DNA of 64,000 nt, taken from positions 13,045,087-13,109,086 of the forward strand of contig CM037457.1 of assembly GCA_021014325.1 (NCBI GenBank), given 5' to 3'. The notes beneath the pieces were generated by a model, which saw nothing but the letters and a program-made list of their open reading frames with translations, had not been told where the DNA came from and searched no databases. Origin of the DNA: Plazaster borealis (taxonomy: Eukaryota > Echinodermata > Asteroidea > Forcipulatida > Labidiasteridae). A program made the position numbers and the translations under genes. Below are positions 22,950-34,739 of this stretch, in pieces; the stretch's first letter is position 1; each line of letters begins with the position of its first letter.

Positions 22950-23320
22950 TAAATTGGGCCAATCACTTTGTATCCTTGGCCCCAGCACAATTGCAATTCT
23001 TTGTTTTTGCCTTCTTAAATTTAAATTCTGCTACGTTCTCGATCATGAAACTCACCAATCGAATGCTACTCCACTTGCAGATAACCGGCCTGTAGCTTTA
23101 GTTTTAAAAACATCACACGTTTTGGGGGAAAATCAAATGATTTCGAGTGTGAACTTTTGCAAAAAACTAAAACCAACACTGGCCGATTATTTGCAAGTCA
23201 GTAGCATTCGATTGGTAAGTTTCATGATCGAGAACGTAGCAGAATTTATATTTCAGAAGGCACAAACATAGAATTGCAATGGTGTTGGGGCCAAGGATAC
23301 GAAGTGATTGGCCCAATTTA
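22950..23320. mobile_element. Foldback element, ~180-bp arms, almost no loop
   Basis: It runs from TAAATTGGGCCAATCACTT to the inverted AAGTGATTGGCCCAATTTA. The arms match along nearly their whole length (for example TTCTGCTACGTTCTCGATCA against TGATCGAGAACGTAGCAGAA), so a transcript would be a long hairpin. The 105-codon frame at 22,954-23,271 is only the stem being read through. Confidence 0.9.
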
Positions 23321-23967
23321 TGGAGCTAAGCAGATTCGTGCTTGTAGTGGATGGATGGACATGTTGTGCAAGACCACATCAAGATATTTTTGCAAGCCAT
23401 AATGATGCTATTTGCATCTTACTATGTGTTCGGCATAGAGTACAATGGGGAGACAGCAGCAACGATGGACCTCTTGCAACAGTAGTTTTATTTATTATTT
23501 AAGGGAATAAAAGAATGGTGAAGAATTCTAAATAGCAGTTTAAGACCAGTAGAGTCGTGACTACAAGATAAAGGACCTGGCAAAGTTATTTATCTTGCAG
23601 CAACGAGCCCACAAGCTTTAAACAGCGGTTTAAATCGAGTCGCAACTCTATTATACAGTAATTTGATGTATTAGTTTATTTTACAGGAAATTGTAATGAT
23701 ATTTACAGTAAACTGTAAAAATTACAGTAAAAAACTGTAAACGCTTTTACAGTATTTGAAATGCGGACTGTAAATTTTACATGGATTGGTTGGCAGATCG
23801 GCTGCCAGTCTTTTTACTGTAAAATTTACAAGATTTTGTTTACAGTGTACCCAAGCAGGTGAGTAAAGTCTGCTTTATTTAAACTGTACCCCCAGTGCAC
23901 TGTTCCTCACTTTCCTGTATGTCATCTTATTCTCAAAATGTACATTGAATCCCTCTCTTTGATCACA

Positions 23968-24145
23968 AAGAATCCATCAGGAAGAACCATGTCTGCTACA
24001 AGAGAACAAATCCAACTAGAGGTAGGCCATTACCTCAAGGGCTGCGTGGACAGGGAATGAGTGTGGAAGGTGAGGTAGGAGCGGGCTAATTATGGTGGCA
24101 ATGAGCCATAGCTCTGTAGGCTGGGCTTACGGTTGATATTTATCA
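23968..24145 (+). repeat. Second copy of the exon-like direct repeat
   Basis: It matches 21,536-21,745: AATCCATCAGGAAGAACC at the start and GTAGGCTGGGCTTACGGTTG at the end. A TGA interrupts the shared frame after CVDRE. Confidence 0.6.
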
Positions 24146-24168
24146 ACATACTTCTGTTAACGCTTCAG

Positions 24169-24354
24169 GCTGCTCCTGATTTTTTCCCCAAGTTCCTTCA
24201 TTCCTTCTTCAACAAGAAGTCGATACTGATATTAGACTCTATGACAGCCCATAATGACATCGGCATGAGACAGGAGTTTAAGAAAGAACATGACACGATC
24301 CTCTTCCTCAACCACCGGACAACAAGCATCCTCATGCCAAGTTGTTATGTTTAG
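24169..24354 (+). pseudogene. DDE transposase fragment, pogo/Tigger-like
   Basis: After an acceptor-like TTAACGCTTCAG the frame runs from AAPDFFPKFLHSFFNKKSIL through ILDSMTAHNDIGMRQEFKK to ILFLNHRTTSILMPS. The 'LILDSMTAH' segment followed by 'TTSILxP' about 30 residues later is the pattern of the second catalytic Asp region of DDE_1 (pogo/Tigger/CENP-B-like) transposases. The usual LQPLD is degraded to LMPSC, and nothing else of the protein is present. A remnant; superfamily assignment is from pattern memory. Confidence 0.5.
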
Positions 24355-25835
24355 CATTCATACTTGTACAGACTTGACCCATGTATAATCATAAACAAAG
24401 ACCTTACAGCCTATGAAGTCAATATACATGTACAGTCAGGGGCTGACAGATATCTGCAAATTTATTGTTCCCAACAAGACCAAGAAGATGTCAGCATCAA
24501 ATCAAAGTCCATAAGACAAGACTCAAAGGTATATTGCACTCCTTTCAAAATGCAACGAAAGTTTAAGGAGAGACCCGGAAGAGAAAAAAGTGCCATGGTA
24601 AATAAAGAGAAATTTGACCACAATCACTTTGTTCCTCCATATTTCCAACTATTCCAAGAGGGAACCCCTCATACAAAGATAAAGGTGAATTGTGGTTCAC
24701 TGATGTCCCTGTTTTCATGAAACATCAATTGAGATGAATATGGAACCTCAGGAAGAGTGTGCCGAAGGGGCAAAGGGAGAAGCGAAAAGGAGAACAGCAA
24801 AGCAGTAGAGATGAGCAAGAAGAAAACAGTTGACTTATTAAATCAAGAAGAGAAGTATTTTGACCTGCAGCCTGTATTTCTTTATTCATAGAGCCTTTTG
24901 TCATTACTGCTATAAGAACAACAGCTGTTGCTAAGAACAAATTATTACTTTGCAAATGTAACAGGAAACCAGTCACTTACATTACCGTGCAATAAATCAG
25001 TAATCAGTTTCTGAAACACAAAGTACAATTTCTATATTGTAAAAACTAAGCAGTAAACATTCTGTAAATACTTTTGGAGGAATTGATTGTACAAAGAAGT
25101 TTAATAACTGAAGCAATGACTGAAGCCATTCCAAATATATATGGGGAAAAGAAATAAATCTCTCCATTAAATCTCAAACTTGAGCTCTTTCATAAAAACA
25201 AGGCCAGGAATTTTAAAAGGACCACAGAACCCCTTGCCTCAATGGCCCAGCTAAAGGCCTTGGTGCCCCCATTTTAAAACGGTCCTGTAGATAGAGGAAG
25301 ATATCCTGATTTTCTATTAGTAGTGCCTTCTTTTCTGGAATAGTATCCCTTCCCCTTCTTGAAATTAACTCAGCACCTGATAAAGCAATCCCATTATAAT
25401 ATCATGCTTCCTTACTTCATCAAGCTCTTCATCTTAATAATTTAATAAGCAGAGAATACAACTGAGCACCAGTTGCAACAATGTGAATTCACATAACGTT
25501 CTGATTGGTAACCCAATTCTGCTGAGAATGATATTTCTGGGCTAAACACATTTGTGCGCTTACCAACATTATGAAATTAGGCCTTTGCTGCCTTCTCTTC
25601 ATGACAGTAGTAAGCACACTCATCAATAAAGACAGTGTTATGTGTTGTACAAGTACATGAAGTGTGGGAATTTGCTTTGACTGAAGTAAGTTCTTGGCCC
25701 TTTTTGCATCTAGACCCAAAACAAATTAAGAAATACCTACTTTTCAAGACATTTCTTGTATCTTTCTGTTCATTGCAATGATGATTTGTGTGGGTTTGCA
25801 ACCTTAAATTAATATTTGGCAATCCAAACAAAGTC
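24355..25835. other. No gene supported
   Basis: Several short frames occur on both strands, the longest 118 codons at 24,364-24,720, without splice, family or composition support. Confidence 0.5.
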
Positions 25836-26172
25836 AACTGGGTTATCCTTGCTCTATCATCAACCAGGATTATCTTTGATCATCTGTGAATTAAAAAAGT
25901 CAATTTTGCTGCTGGATTTGCAGCTCACTTCTTGCATAATTAACAAGAGTGTCCATGTTTTGATGTTCAGTGCATTTTGTCAAGTAAAAAGAGCGGCAAT
26001 CAAGAACTGGGTTATCCTTGCTGTGCCATTATCCAGGATTCATCTCCAATCTCTGATCATCTTAAATATAAACAAGTTTTCTTTGCTGTTGGATTTGCAG
26101 CACATTCCTTCCAAAACTCATAGGGAGGGTATCTATTTTTTGACAATGAGTGCATTTGGTCAAGTAGAATTG
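25836..26172 (+). repeat. Direct repeat of ~165 bp x 2, diverged
   Basis: Both copies begin AACTGGGTTATCCTTGCT and include GGATTTGCAGC and GTGCATTT(T/G)GTCAAGTA. The first is about 25,836-25,999 and the second about 26,005-26,172. Confidence 0.8.
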
Positions 26173-27304
26173 AGGTGTCCATTTGAAGATCCGCTTTGAT
26201 GGACATCATTATTATCTGTCTCCCATATGGTTGTGGAGTTAACGTTTCCAAACAATGAATCAGTAATTTTAATGGTGTTGCACTGACTCTCAGGGTGATA
26301 CATGTATGTAAACGGCAGTTCGTTGTGAATGAAAGTTCTTCGATATGTCCACTTTACTTCTGACTTGGAGTTCATCCTCCTATTGTAGTTATGAAAGTTT
26401 CATCACAATTTGATGGTTGGGCTGTAACTATTTGACTGAAGTTGATGTTCTGATTTGGGAAGACTTCAGCTGTGACTGATAGTAGGAGTAGCTGTCTATG
26501 CCTACTGCTCTGCTGATCATTGGACTACATGTATACTTGTTTGTGGTCTCTTCTGAGCTTCATAATACAAATCATGAGTTATGGTGACAGTGCATTGGAA
26601 GCTGTGTTGGCAGCACTGCATGACGTTACTGCAAATCCATGGAAATATAGCTGTAACACTTTCAAATCTGTGACAATTGTTCTGGCTGACTCAGCTGTAC
26701 TGCAATAGGTATCAAGCAGTAAACTACATTCCAAACTCATCAGTAAGATTTGGTCCTCAGTAGGATTTGATGTTGTAGTAATTTGTGGTGTTCTGGCAGT
26801 ATCTGATAGATGTAACTGAACATAGTGAGTGTCTCATCATGGAGGACCCTTTAAGGACTCACTCTTAGTCTTTCCTACTGCACGCTCCAGCAAAGTGTTT
26901 TACATAGCACAGGACTATCACCAGCTCATAAAAGTTCCTCAATTCACTGTCACAGTGAGTGGTGAGAAGAAAATCCTTCCTGACGCTTCAAAAACTCCTG
27001 CAGTTGATTGACATAATTGAGTTCTCTTGATGCATCAGATGGTTCATCAATGACGAATCCTGGTCAGTATCCTCTTGATTATTTTCTTCATTATTGCTCA
27101 CAGTAGTCTATACAAGGAGTTCTTGTCTTGACCATATCATAGAAATGTCTAGATAACTTGAGTCTGCAATCTCAGTTGAGAAAGCTGTACTGAGCTTGTT
27201 GAGCAGTTGGTTCAGTCCAGTAAGTCACAACCAAATCCATCATACACAGCAGTTGATAATTCAGTAGCAGTAACGCACATCACTGCAGGCAGAATTTCAT
27301 TTTC
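26173..27304. other. No gene supported
   Basis: Unique-looking sequence with only short frames. Confidence 0.45.
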
Positions 27305-27592
27305 ATCTTTGCACTTTTCCAATGACGCTCAGAGATTTTCCACAGTTTTCTTCCTGGTTTTTAACAGCAAGGATAACCGTTGCTACCTTTACTTGAATGT
27401 TTATCTTATTTGCACTTTTCCCAATGTTCGCCGAGAGATTTTCCAGTAATTTTCTTACCGGTTTATAACAGCAAGATTAACCTTTGTTACTTTACTTGTT
27501 CATGTTTGCACGTTTCCAATGTTCGCTCAGAGACTTCCAAAAGTTTTCTTCCTGTTTCTGATTGCAAGGATAACATTTGTTTCTTTGTCGTT
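27305..27592 (+). repeat. Tandem repeat, ~100-bp unit x 3
   Basis: Each unit contains TTTGCAC(T/G)TTTCC, AATG(A/T)(C/T)CG then AGAGA, TTTTCTT then CCTGTTT, and GCAAGGATAAC, with moderate divergence. Confidence 0.8.
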
Positions 27593-27703
27593 ACACTCAC
27601 ATTAAAAAAGGCATATATTTTTGGAAGTGTTTTTTAAAAGTGTTTTTAAAAACTACTGAAAAATGTCAGAGAATTATTGGGATTACCCTGGGGCCTGATT
27701 AAA

Positions 27704-30700
27704 AACTTACAATCTCACAGCAAATTGAAGTTTTCAAAGTGGTTCATTCTTTTTGAGAAAACACTTCACTGTTTTAGATGCAATAATGGGCCCCATGAAC
27801 GACTTCACTTCTTAATAATTACACATCACTCCAGTAATTAACAACTTCAGGAGGGCGACTGAAAGGCATACACCAAATCTTGTTATTTTTCTTCTCATTA
27901 CTTTTCTTTTCTTTCCATTTTTTGTCTTCTTTTCATTTGTGTTTCATATGTGCAATGCCTTCTCATGCAGTGTCATGAATGTTTGTTTTGTTTTGTGTTT
28001 AGCCAGTGTATGTCTAGCAAGGACTTCATTTTTTAAAATTATTCATCACTCAACCAAACAGAGTTTCACTTACTTCCCTCTCCTGCCACTTTCTCTGTTC
28101 ACTGGTGTATGCACCTCTACCATGAGAGACCACATAGCCAAGGCATACACTGTGTGATTTGAATCATGAATAATGGAATGGGATTGCTTTATGAGGCAAT
28201 TGGACTGCAGTATGAATTCTACATCATTAAACAGACAACATTATTCAGTGTACATGAACAGTTTTGAATTAACTGCAGATTCAAAACTTTCAGTCATTGC
28301 TATACAGTCAAACAACCACTCTAGTGCACAAACTTCCTATTACAAGCATCATAGCCATCTGACCTGAAATAAACAAACAGTTTTGGCAAGCATGATTAAA
28401 CTTGTGGTTATTTAAATTATTTTAATGTACTATACTCTTTCCGATTGAAGAAATTTTGTTCCAAATATTGCGGTGTGTAACTGTACCCGATCATTTGCAT
28501 ATTTGCTTGATGTTTTTTCAAAGACAAAACTATGGAAAATGGATCACACAAAACAGGTTAAATTAACAGAGCTCTTGATTGTTCTCAATCAATATTGATA
28601 TGCACATCATTTAGAAATCAAAGATCCATCTAAAAGGTCAAGTCACCCAAGTAACAGTGAAACATGAGGCCAAAAGGGAGCTTGCATGAACACTGGTTTT
28701 TGTCACATGCAATAAGCCCCTCAGGGGGGAAAGAAATGCTTCCCTACTACATGGAGGACAGCAGCTTCAGAGACAAATTTGACCATCAGATAGAGGTTCC
28801 GGCCTTCAGTGGAGTTGACCCATGTGGAGTTCCTGTGTTTTAAGGCCATGGTAGACAGGTGTATCCCACTGTTAATTCATCAGAACATAGTTCCTTGCTC
28901 TATGATCTGAATAAGCTGCAGAAATAGTTTATCGATAGGCCAAATCTAGGTTGCAGCAGCACCAGGCTACGCCAGAGGCACCTGCAGCTCAACTGACGCA
29001 GTTATGCCCCGGGGACAATAAACAGTGTGTACAAGACTAGCCAATGTACGGCCCTTACAATTGCTTGCTGCTAATAATTAACCGATTCCAAGGCCCTATG
29101 AAAAGGCAACACCTGTTCTGAAGAAGTTGGAAACCAGCTTAACCATTTTCCCCATCGACCCCCGAAATGTTATACAAAAACAATCAACAAATTAATTAGG
29201 CCTGACTTTTAAAGAGCGCTATTGCACTCACGCTCCTTTGCGGTCGTTAATGTTTTCCAAGAAAAGCAAAACAAAACAATCCATAGGAAACCCCTGGCTA
29301 AGTTTAGTTTTAGTATTTTGCAGATTTTGTGAAGATTTGTGAAGATTTCTAGAATAAAAAGTATGAGAGCAATGTGGAGGCAGTAATTTCAAATCCTCCT
29401 GAAATCTCTTAAAATGCATCAGAAGGCAGCAGAGAGCATCTACATTCAAGGTGCCCTTAAGCGGGCCCAAGACCCCACACCGAGAAGAACTTTGCACTCC
29501 TTTGAGGGCCAGACAAGCAGCAGACATGGGTGACAGAGGAGCAGATTCTGCAAGGAGAAGCAGAGAGGCTGAGACAGCAAAGAGAGAGAAACAACATCCT
29601 GGATTCAAGATCATCACTGATAATATTATTAGAGAATTTACCCAAGGCAGACGACCATGCAGCATGGAAGTAAAGACTTGCAGCACTACTCAACGGTTTG
29701 TTTGTTAGGAGAAAATAATCATCAACGGGTCATTTTACTATTATGCATTGGGTTAATAAATAATTCTTCATGCAAGTTCACTGAGAAGGTTCATAGAAAA
29801 GTATCCTACACCAAGAAGATAGCAGGACATTGACAACTTACAATCTCACAGCAAATTGAAGTTTTCAAAGTGGTTCATTCTTTTTGAGAAAACACTTCAC
29901 TGTTTTAGATGCAATAATGGGCCCCATGAACGACTTCACTTCTTAATAATTACACATCACTCCAGTAATTAACAACTTCAGGAGGGCGACTGAAAGGCAT
30001 ACACCAAATCTTGTTATTTTTCTTCTCATTACTTTTCTTTTCTTTCCATTTTTTGTCTTCTTTTCATTTGTGTTTCATATGTGCAATGCCTTCTCATGCA
30101 GTGTCATGAATGTTTGTTTTGTTTTGTGTTTAGCCAGTGTATGTCTAGCAAGGACTTCATTTTTTAAAATTATTCATCACTCAACCAAACAGAGTTTCAC
30201 TTACTTCCCTCTCCTGCCACTTTCTCTGTTCACTGGTGTATGCACCTCTACCATGAGAGACCACATAGCCAAGGCATACACTGTGTGATTTGAATCATGA
30301 ATAATGGAATGGGATTGCTTTATGAGGCAATTGGACTGCAGTATGAATTCTACATCATTAAACAGACAACATTATTCAGTGTACATGAACAGTTTTGAAT
30401 TAACTGCAGATTCAAAACTTTCAGTCATTGCTATACAGTCAAACAACCACTCTAGTGCACAAACTTCCTATTACAAGCATCATAGCCATCTGACCTGAAA
30501 TAAACAAACAGTTTTGGCAAGCATGATTAAACTTGTGGTTATTTAAATTATTTTAATGTACTATACTCTTTCCGATTGAAGAAATTTTGTTCCAAATATT
30601 GCGGTGTGTAACTGTACCCGATCATTTGCATATTTGCTTGATGTTTTCAAAGACAAAACTATGGAAAATGGATCACACAAAACAGGTTAAATTAACAGAG

Positions 30701-33700
30701 CTCTTGATTGTTCTCAATCAATATTGATATGCACATCATTTAGAAATCAAAGATCCATCTAAAGGTCAAGTCACCCAAGTAACAGTGAAACATGAGGCCA
30801 AAGGGAGCTTGCATGAACACTGGTTTTGTCACATGCAATAAGCCCCTCAGGGGAAAGAAATGCTTCCCTACTACATGGAGGACAGCAGCTTCAGAGACAA
30901 ATTTGACCATCAGATAGAGGTTCCGGCCTTCAGTGGAGTTGACCCATGTGGAGTTCCTGTGTTTTAAGGCCATGGTAGACAGGTGTATCCCACTGTTAAT
31001 TCATCAGAACATAGTTCCTTGCTCTATGATCTGAATAAGCTGCAGAAATAGTTTATCGATAGGCCAAATCTAGGTTGCAGCAGCACCAGGCTACGCCAGA
31101 GGCACCTGCAGCTCAACTGACGCAGTTATGCCCCGGGGACAATAAACAGTGTGTACAAGACTAGCCAATGTACGGCCCTTACAATTGCTTGCTGCTAATA
31201 ATTAACCGATTCCAAGGCCCTATGAAAGGCAACACCTGTTCTGAAGAAGTTGGAAACCAGCTTAACCATTTTCCCCATCGACCCCCGAAATGTTATACAA
31301 AAACAATCAACAAATTAATTAGGCCTTACTTTTAAAAGAGCGCTATTGCACTCACGCTCCTTTGCGGTCGTTAATGTTTTCCAAGAAAAGCAAAACAAAA
31401 CAATCCATAGGAAACCCCTGGCTAAGTTTAGTTTTAGTATTTTGCAGATTTTGTGAAGATTTGTGAAGATTTCTAGAATAAAAGTATGAGAGCAATGTGG
31501 GCAGTAATTTCAAATCCTCCTGAAATCTCTTAAAATGCATCAGAAGGCAGCAGAGAGCATCTACATTCAAGGTGCCCTTAAGCGGGCCCAAGACCCCACA
31601 CCGAGAAGAACTTTGCACTCCTTTGAGGGCCAGACAAGCAGCAGACATGGGTGACAGAGGAGCAGATTCTGCAAGGAGAAGCAGAGAGGCTGAGACAGCA
31701 AAGAGAGAAACAACATCCTGGATTCAAGATCATCACTGATAATATTATTAGAGAATTTACCCAAGGCAGACGACCATGCAGCATGGAAGTAAAGACTTGC
31801 AGCACTACTCAACGGTTTGTTTGTTAGGAGAAAATAATCATCAACGGGTCATTTTACTATTATGCATTGGGTTAATAAATAATTCTTCATGCAAGTTCAC
31901 TGAGAAGGTTCATAGAAAAGTATCCTACACCAAGAAGATAGCAGGACATTGACAACTTACAATCTCACAGCAAATTGAAGTTTTCAAAGTGGTTCATTCT
32001 TTTTGAGAAAACACTTCACTGTTTTAGATGCAATAATGGGCCCCATGAACGACTTCACTTCTTAATAATTACACATCACTCCAGTAATTAACAACTTCAG
32101 GAGGCGACTGAAAGGCATCCACCAAATCTTGTTATTTTTCTTCTCATTACTTTTCTTTTCTTTCCATTTTTTGTCTTCTTTTCATTTGTGTTTCATATGT
32201 GCAATGCCTTCTCATGCAGTGTCATGAATGTTTGTTTTGTTTTGTGTTTAGCCAGTGTATGTCTAGCAAGGACTTCATTTTTAAAATTATTCATCACTCA
32301 ACCAAACAGAGTTTCACTTACTTCCCTCTCCTGCCACTTTCTCTGTTCACTGGTGTATGCACCTCTACCATGAGAGACCACATAGCCAAGGCATACACTG
32401 TGTGATTTGAATCATGAATAATGGAATGGGATTGCTTTATGAGGCAATTGGACTGCAGTATGAATTCTACATCATTAAACAGACAACATTATTCAGTGTA
32501 CATGAACAGTTTTGAATTAACTGCAGATTCAAAACTTTCAGTCATTGCTATACAGTCAAACAACCACTCTAGTGCACAAACTTCCTATTACAAGCATCAT
32601 AGCCATCTGACCTGAAATAAACAAACAGTTTTGGCAAGCATGATTAAACTTGTGGTTATTTAAATTATTTTAATGTACTATACTCTTTCCGATTGAAGAA
32701 ATTTTGTTCCAAATATTGCGGTGTGTAACTGTACCCGATCATTTGCATATTTGCTTGATGTTTTTTCAAAGACAAAACTATGGAAAATGGATCACACAAA
32801 ACAGGTTAAATTAACAGAGCTCTTGATTGTTCTCAATCAATATTGATATGAACATCATTTAGAAATCAAAGATCCATCTAAAGGTCAAGTCACCCAAGTA
32901 ACAGTGAAACATGAGGCCAAAAGGGAGCTTGCATGAACACTGGTTTTTGTCACATGCAATAAGCCCCTCAGGGGGGAAAGAAATGCTTCCCTACTACATG
33001 GAGGACAGCAGCTTCAGAGACAAATTTGACCATCAGATAGAGGTTCCGGCCTTCAGTGGAGTTGACCCATGTGGAGTTCCTGTGTTTTAAGGCCATGGTA
33101 GACAGGTGTATCCCACTGTTAATTCATCAGAACATAGTTCCTTGCTCTATGATCTGAATAAGCTGCAGAAATAGTTTATCGATAGGCCAAATCTAGGTTG
33201 CAGCAGCACCAGGCTACGCCAGAGGCACCTGCAGCTCAACTGACGCAGTTATGCCCCGGGGACAATAAACAGTGTGTACAAGACTAGCCAATGTACGGCC
33301 CTTACAATTGCTTGCTGCTAATAATTAACCGATTCCAAGGCCCTATGAAAAGGCAACACCTGTTCTGAAGAAGTTGGAAACCAGCTTAACCATTTTCCCC
33401 ATCGACCCCCGAAATGTTATACAAAAACAATCAACAAATTAATTAGGCCTTACTTTTAAAAGAGCGCTATTGCACTCACGCTCCTTTGCGGTCGTTAATG
33501 TTTTCCAAGAAAAGCAAAACAAAACAATCCATAGGGAAACCCCTGGCTAAGTTTAGTTTTAGTATTTTGCAGATTTTGTGAAGATTTGTGAAGATTTCTA
33601 GAATAAAAAGTATGAGAGCAATGTGGAGGCAGTAATTTCAAATCCTCCTGAAATCTCTTAAAATGCATCAGAAGGCAGCAGAGAGCATCTACATTCAAGG

Positions 33701-34083
33701 TGCCCTTAAGCGGGCCCAAGACCCCACACCGAGAAGAACTTTGCACTCCTTTGAGGGCCAGACAAGCAGCAGACATGGGTGACAGAGGAGCAGATTCTGC
33801 AAGGAGAAGCAGAGAGGCTGAGACAGCAAAGAGAGAGAAACAACATCCTGGATTCAAGATCATCACTGATAATATTATTAGAGAATTTACCCAAGGCAGA
33901 CGACCATGCAGCATGGAAGTAAAGACTTGCAGCACTACTCAACGGTTTGTTTGTTAGGAGAAAATAATCATCAACGGGTCATTTTACTGTTATGCATTGG
34001 GTTAATAAATAATTCTTCATGCAAGTTCACTGAGAAGGTTCATAGAAAAGTATCCTACACCAAGAAGATAGCAGGACATTGAC
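27704..34083 (+). repeat. Tandem triplication of a 2.12-kb unit
   Basis: Three head-to-tail copies lie at 27,704-29,834 (2,131 bp), 29,835-31,953 (2,119 bp) and 31,954-34,083 (2,130 bp). Each begins AACTTACAATCTCACAGC and ends GATAGCAGGACATTGAC. They are nearly identical; differences are mostly one-base changes in homopolymer length, and the middle copy is consistently the shorter. Short frames recur in each copy: plus-strand 72 and 64 codons (27,939 and 28,173 in copy 1) and 85 codons (29,451), and minus-strand up to 152 codons (29,228-29,686). None has a recognisable domain, and the minus-strand one breaks at homopolymers, so I call no gene. Nothing transposase-like is inside. Confidence 0.95.
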
Positions 34084-34739
34084 GGCAAATGAAGGCAATT
34101 CTACCAACCCAAGGCCCTTACAAACAAGGGACATTGGTAAATATGTGTTTTAATTAAGAAGTCATTTGATAGCGTCTTAAATATACGCAATCGAACATTA
34201 TTCCTTGTATGCCCAAGGGAACTACCAACTTGCACTGTGGGTTCCTCACAAATTGTTGTCGTGGAATCTTAGGCCTCATCGGGAAGCTTTTATTGTATTT
34301 CCATCACACGGAAAACTCAAAATTCAAACAACACCACAAACTGCTAAAAAAACAAGGTCAAAGAAAATGCATAAGACAAGCCAAAACATTTCATTTGATC
34401 ACTCTAGCAAATACAGGAGATGTAAAAACAAAATACTGAAGGTGGCATAATGGGGGGGGGGTAGCTCAGAGTTCACTAAGTGAAACATCTTTTTTATAGC
34501 CATGGTGAGCGCTGTGCAACATGATCCGCTAACAATACAGTATATCTCTTTTCAATTCAGAATCAGACTCTTGAACAATTATTGGAAATATTAAAAAACT
34601 AAAACTAAGGAAAAATACAAAGGTTATCAGAAAAGTAATTAAACCGGTTACAGTATCAAAAACATGTTAAAATGCAAAAACTTTGAAAATACAGAAAACA
34701 TCTTAAAGAACTTCTTGTGTTACATGTAAAACACAAAAT
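34084..34739. other. No gene supported
   Basis: Two overlapping 76-81-codon frames at 34,205-34,450 lack support. A G run sits at about 34,452. Confidence 0.45.

Larger units (their letters stand above)
21860..23846. mobile_element. TA-flanked DNA transposon with CACTGTAAA ends
   Basis: The element starts CACTGTAAAAAATTACCG and ends TTTGTTTACAGTG. Both ends are flanked by TA, the target duplication expected for Tc1/mariner-like insertion. It has additional subterminal ACTGTAAA/TTTACAGT motifs at 23,690-23,830. I find no transposase, so it is non-autonomous, about 1,987 bp long. Two unrelated foldbacks sit inside it (22,541 and 22,950). Confidence 0.7.

Noticed and set aside
22954..23271. 105-codon plus-strand ORF
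   Set aside because: It is the stem of the 371-bp foldback being translated.
29228..33957. Frames of 72-152 codons in each 2.12-kb unit
   Set aside because: They are not conserved between copies where homopolymers differ, overlap on opposite strands, and show no domain; read as repeats only.
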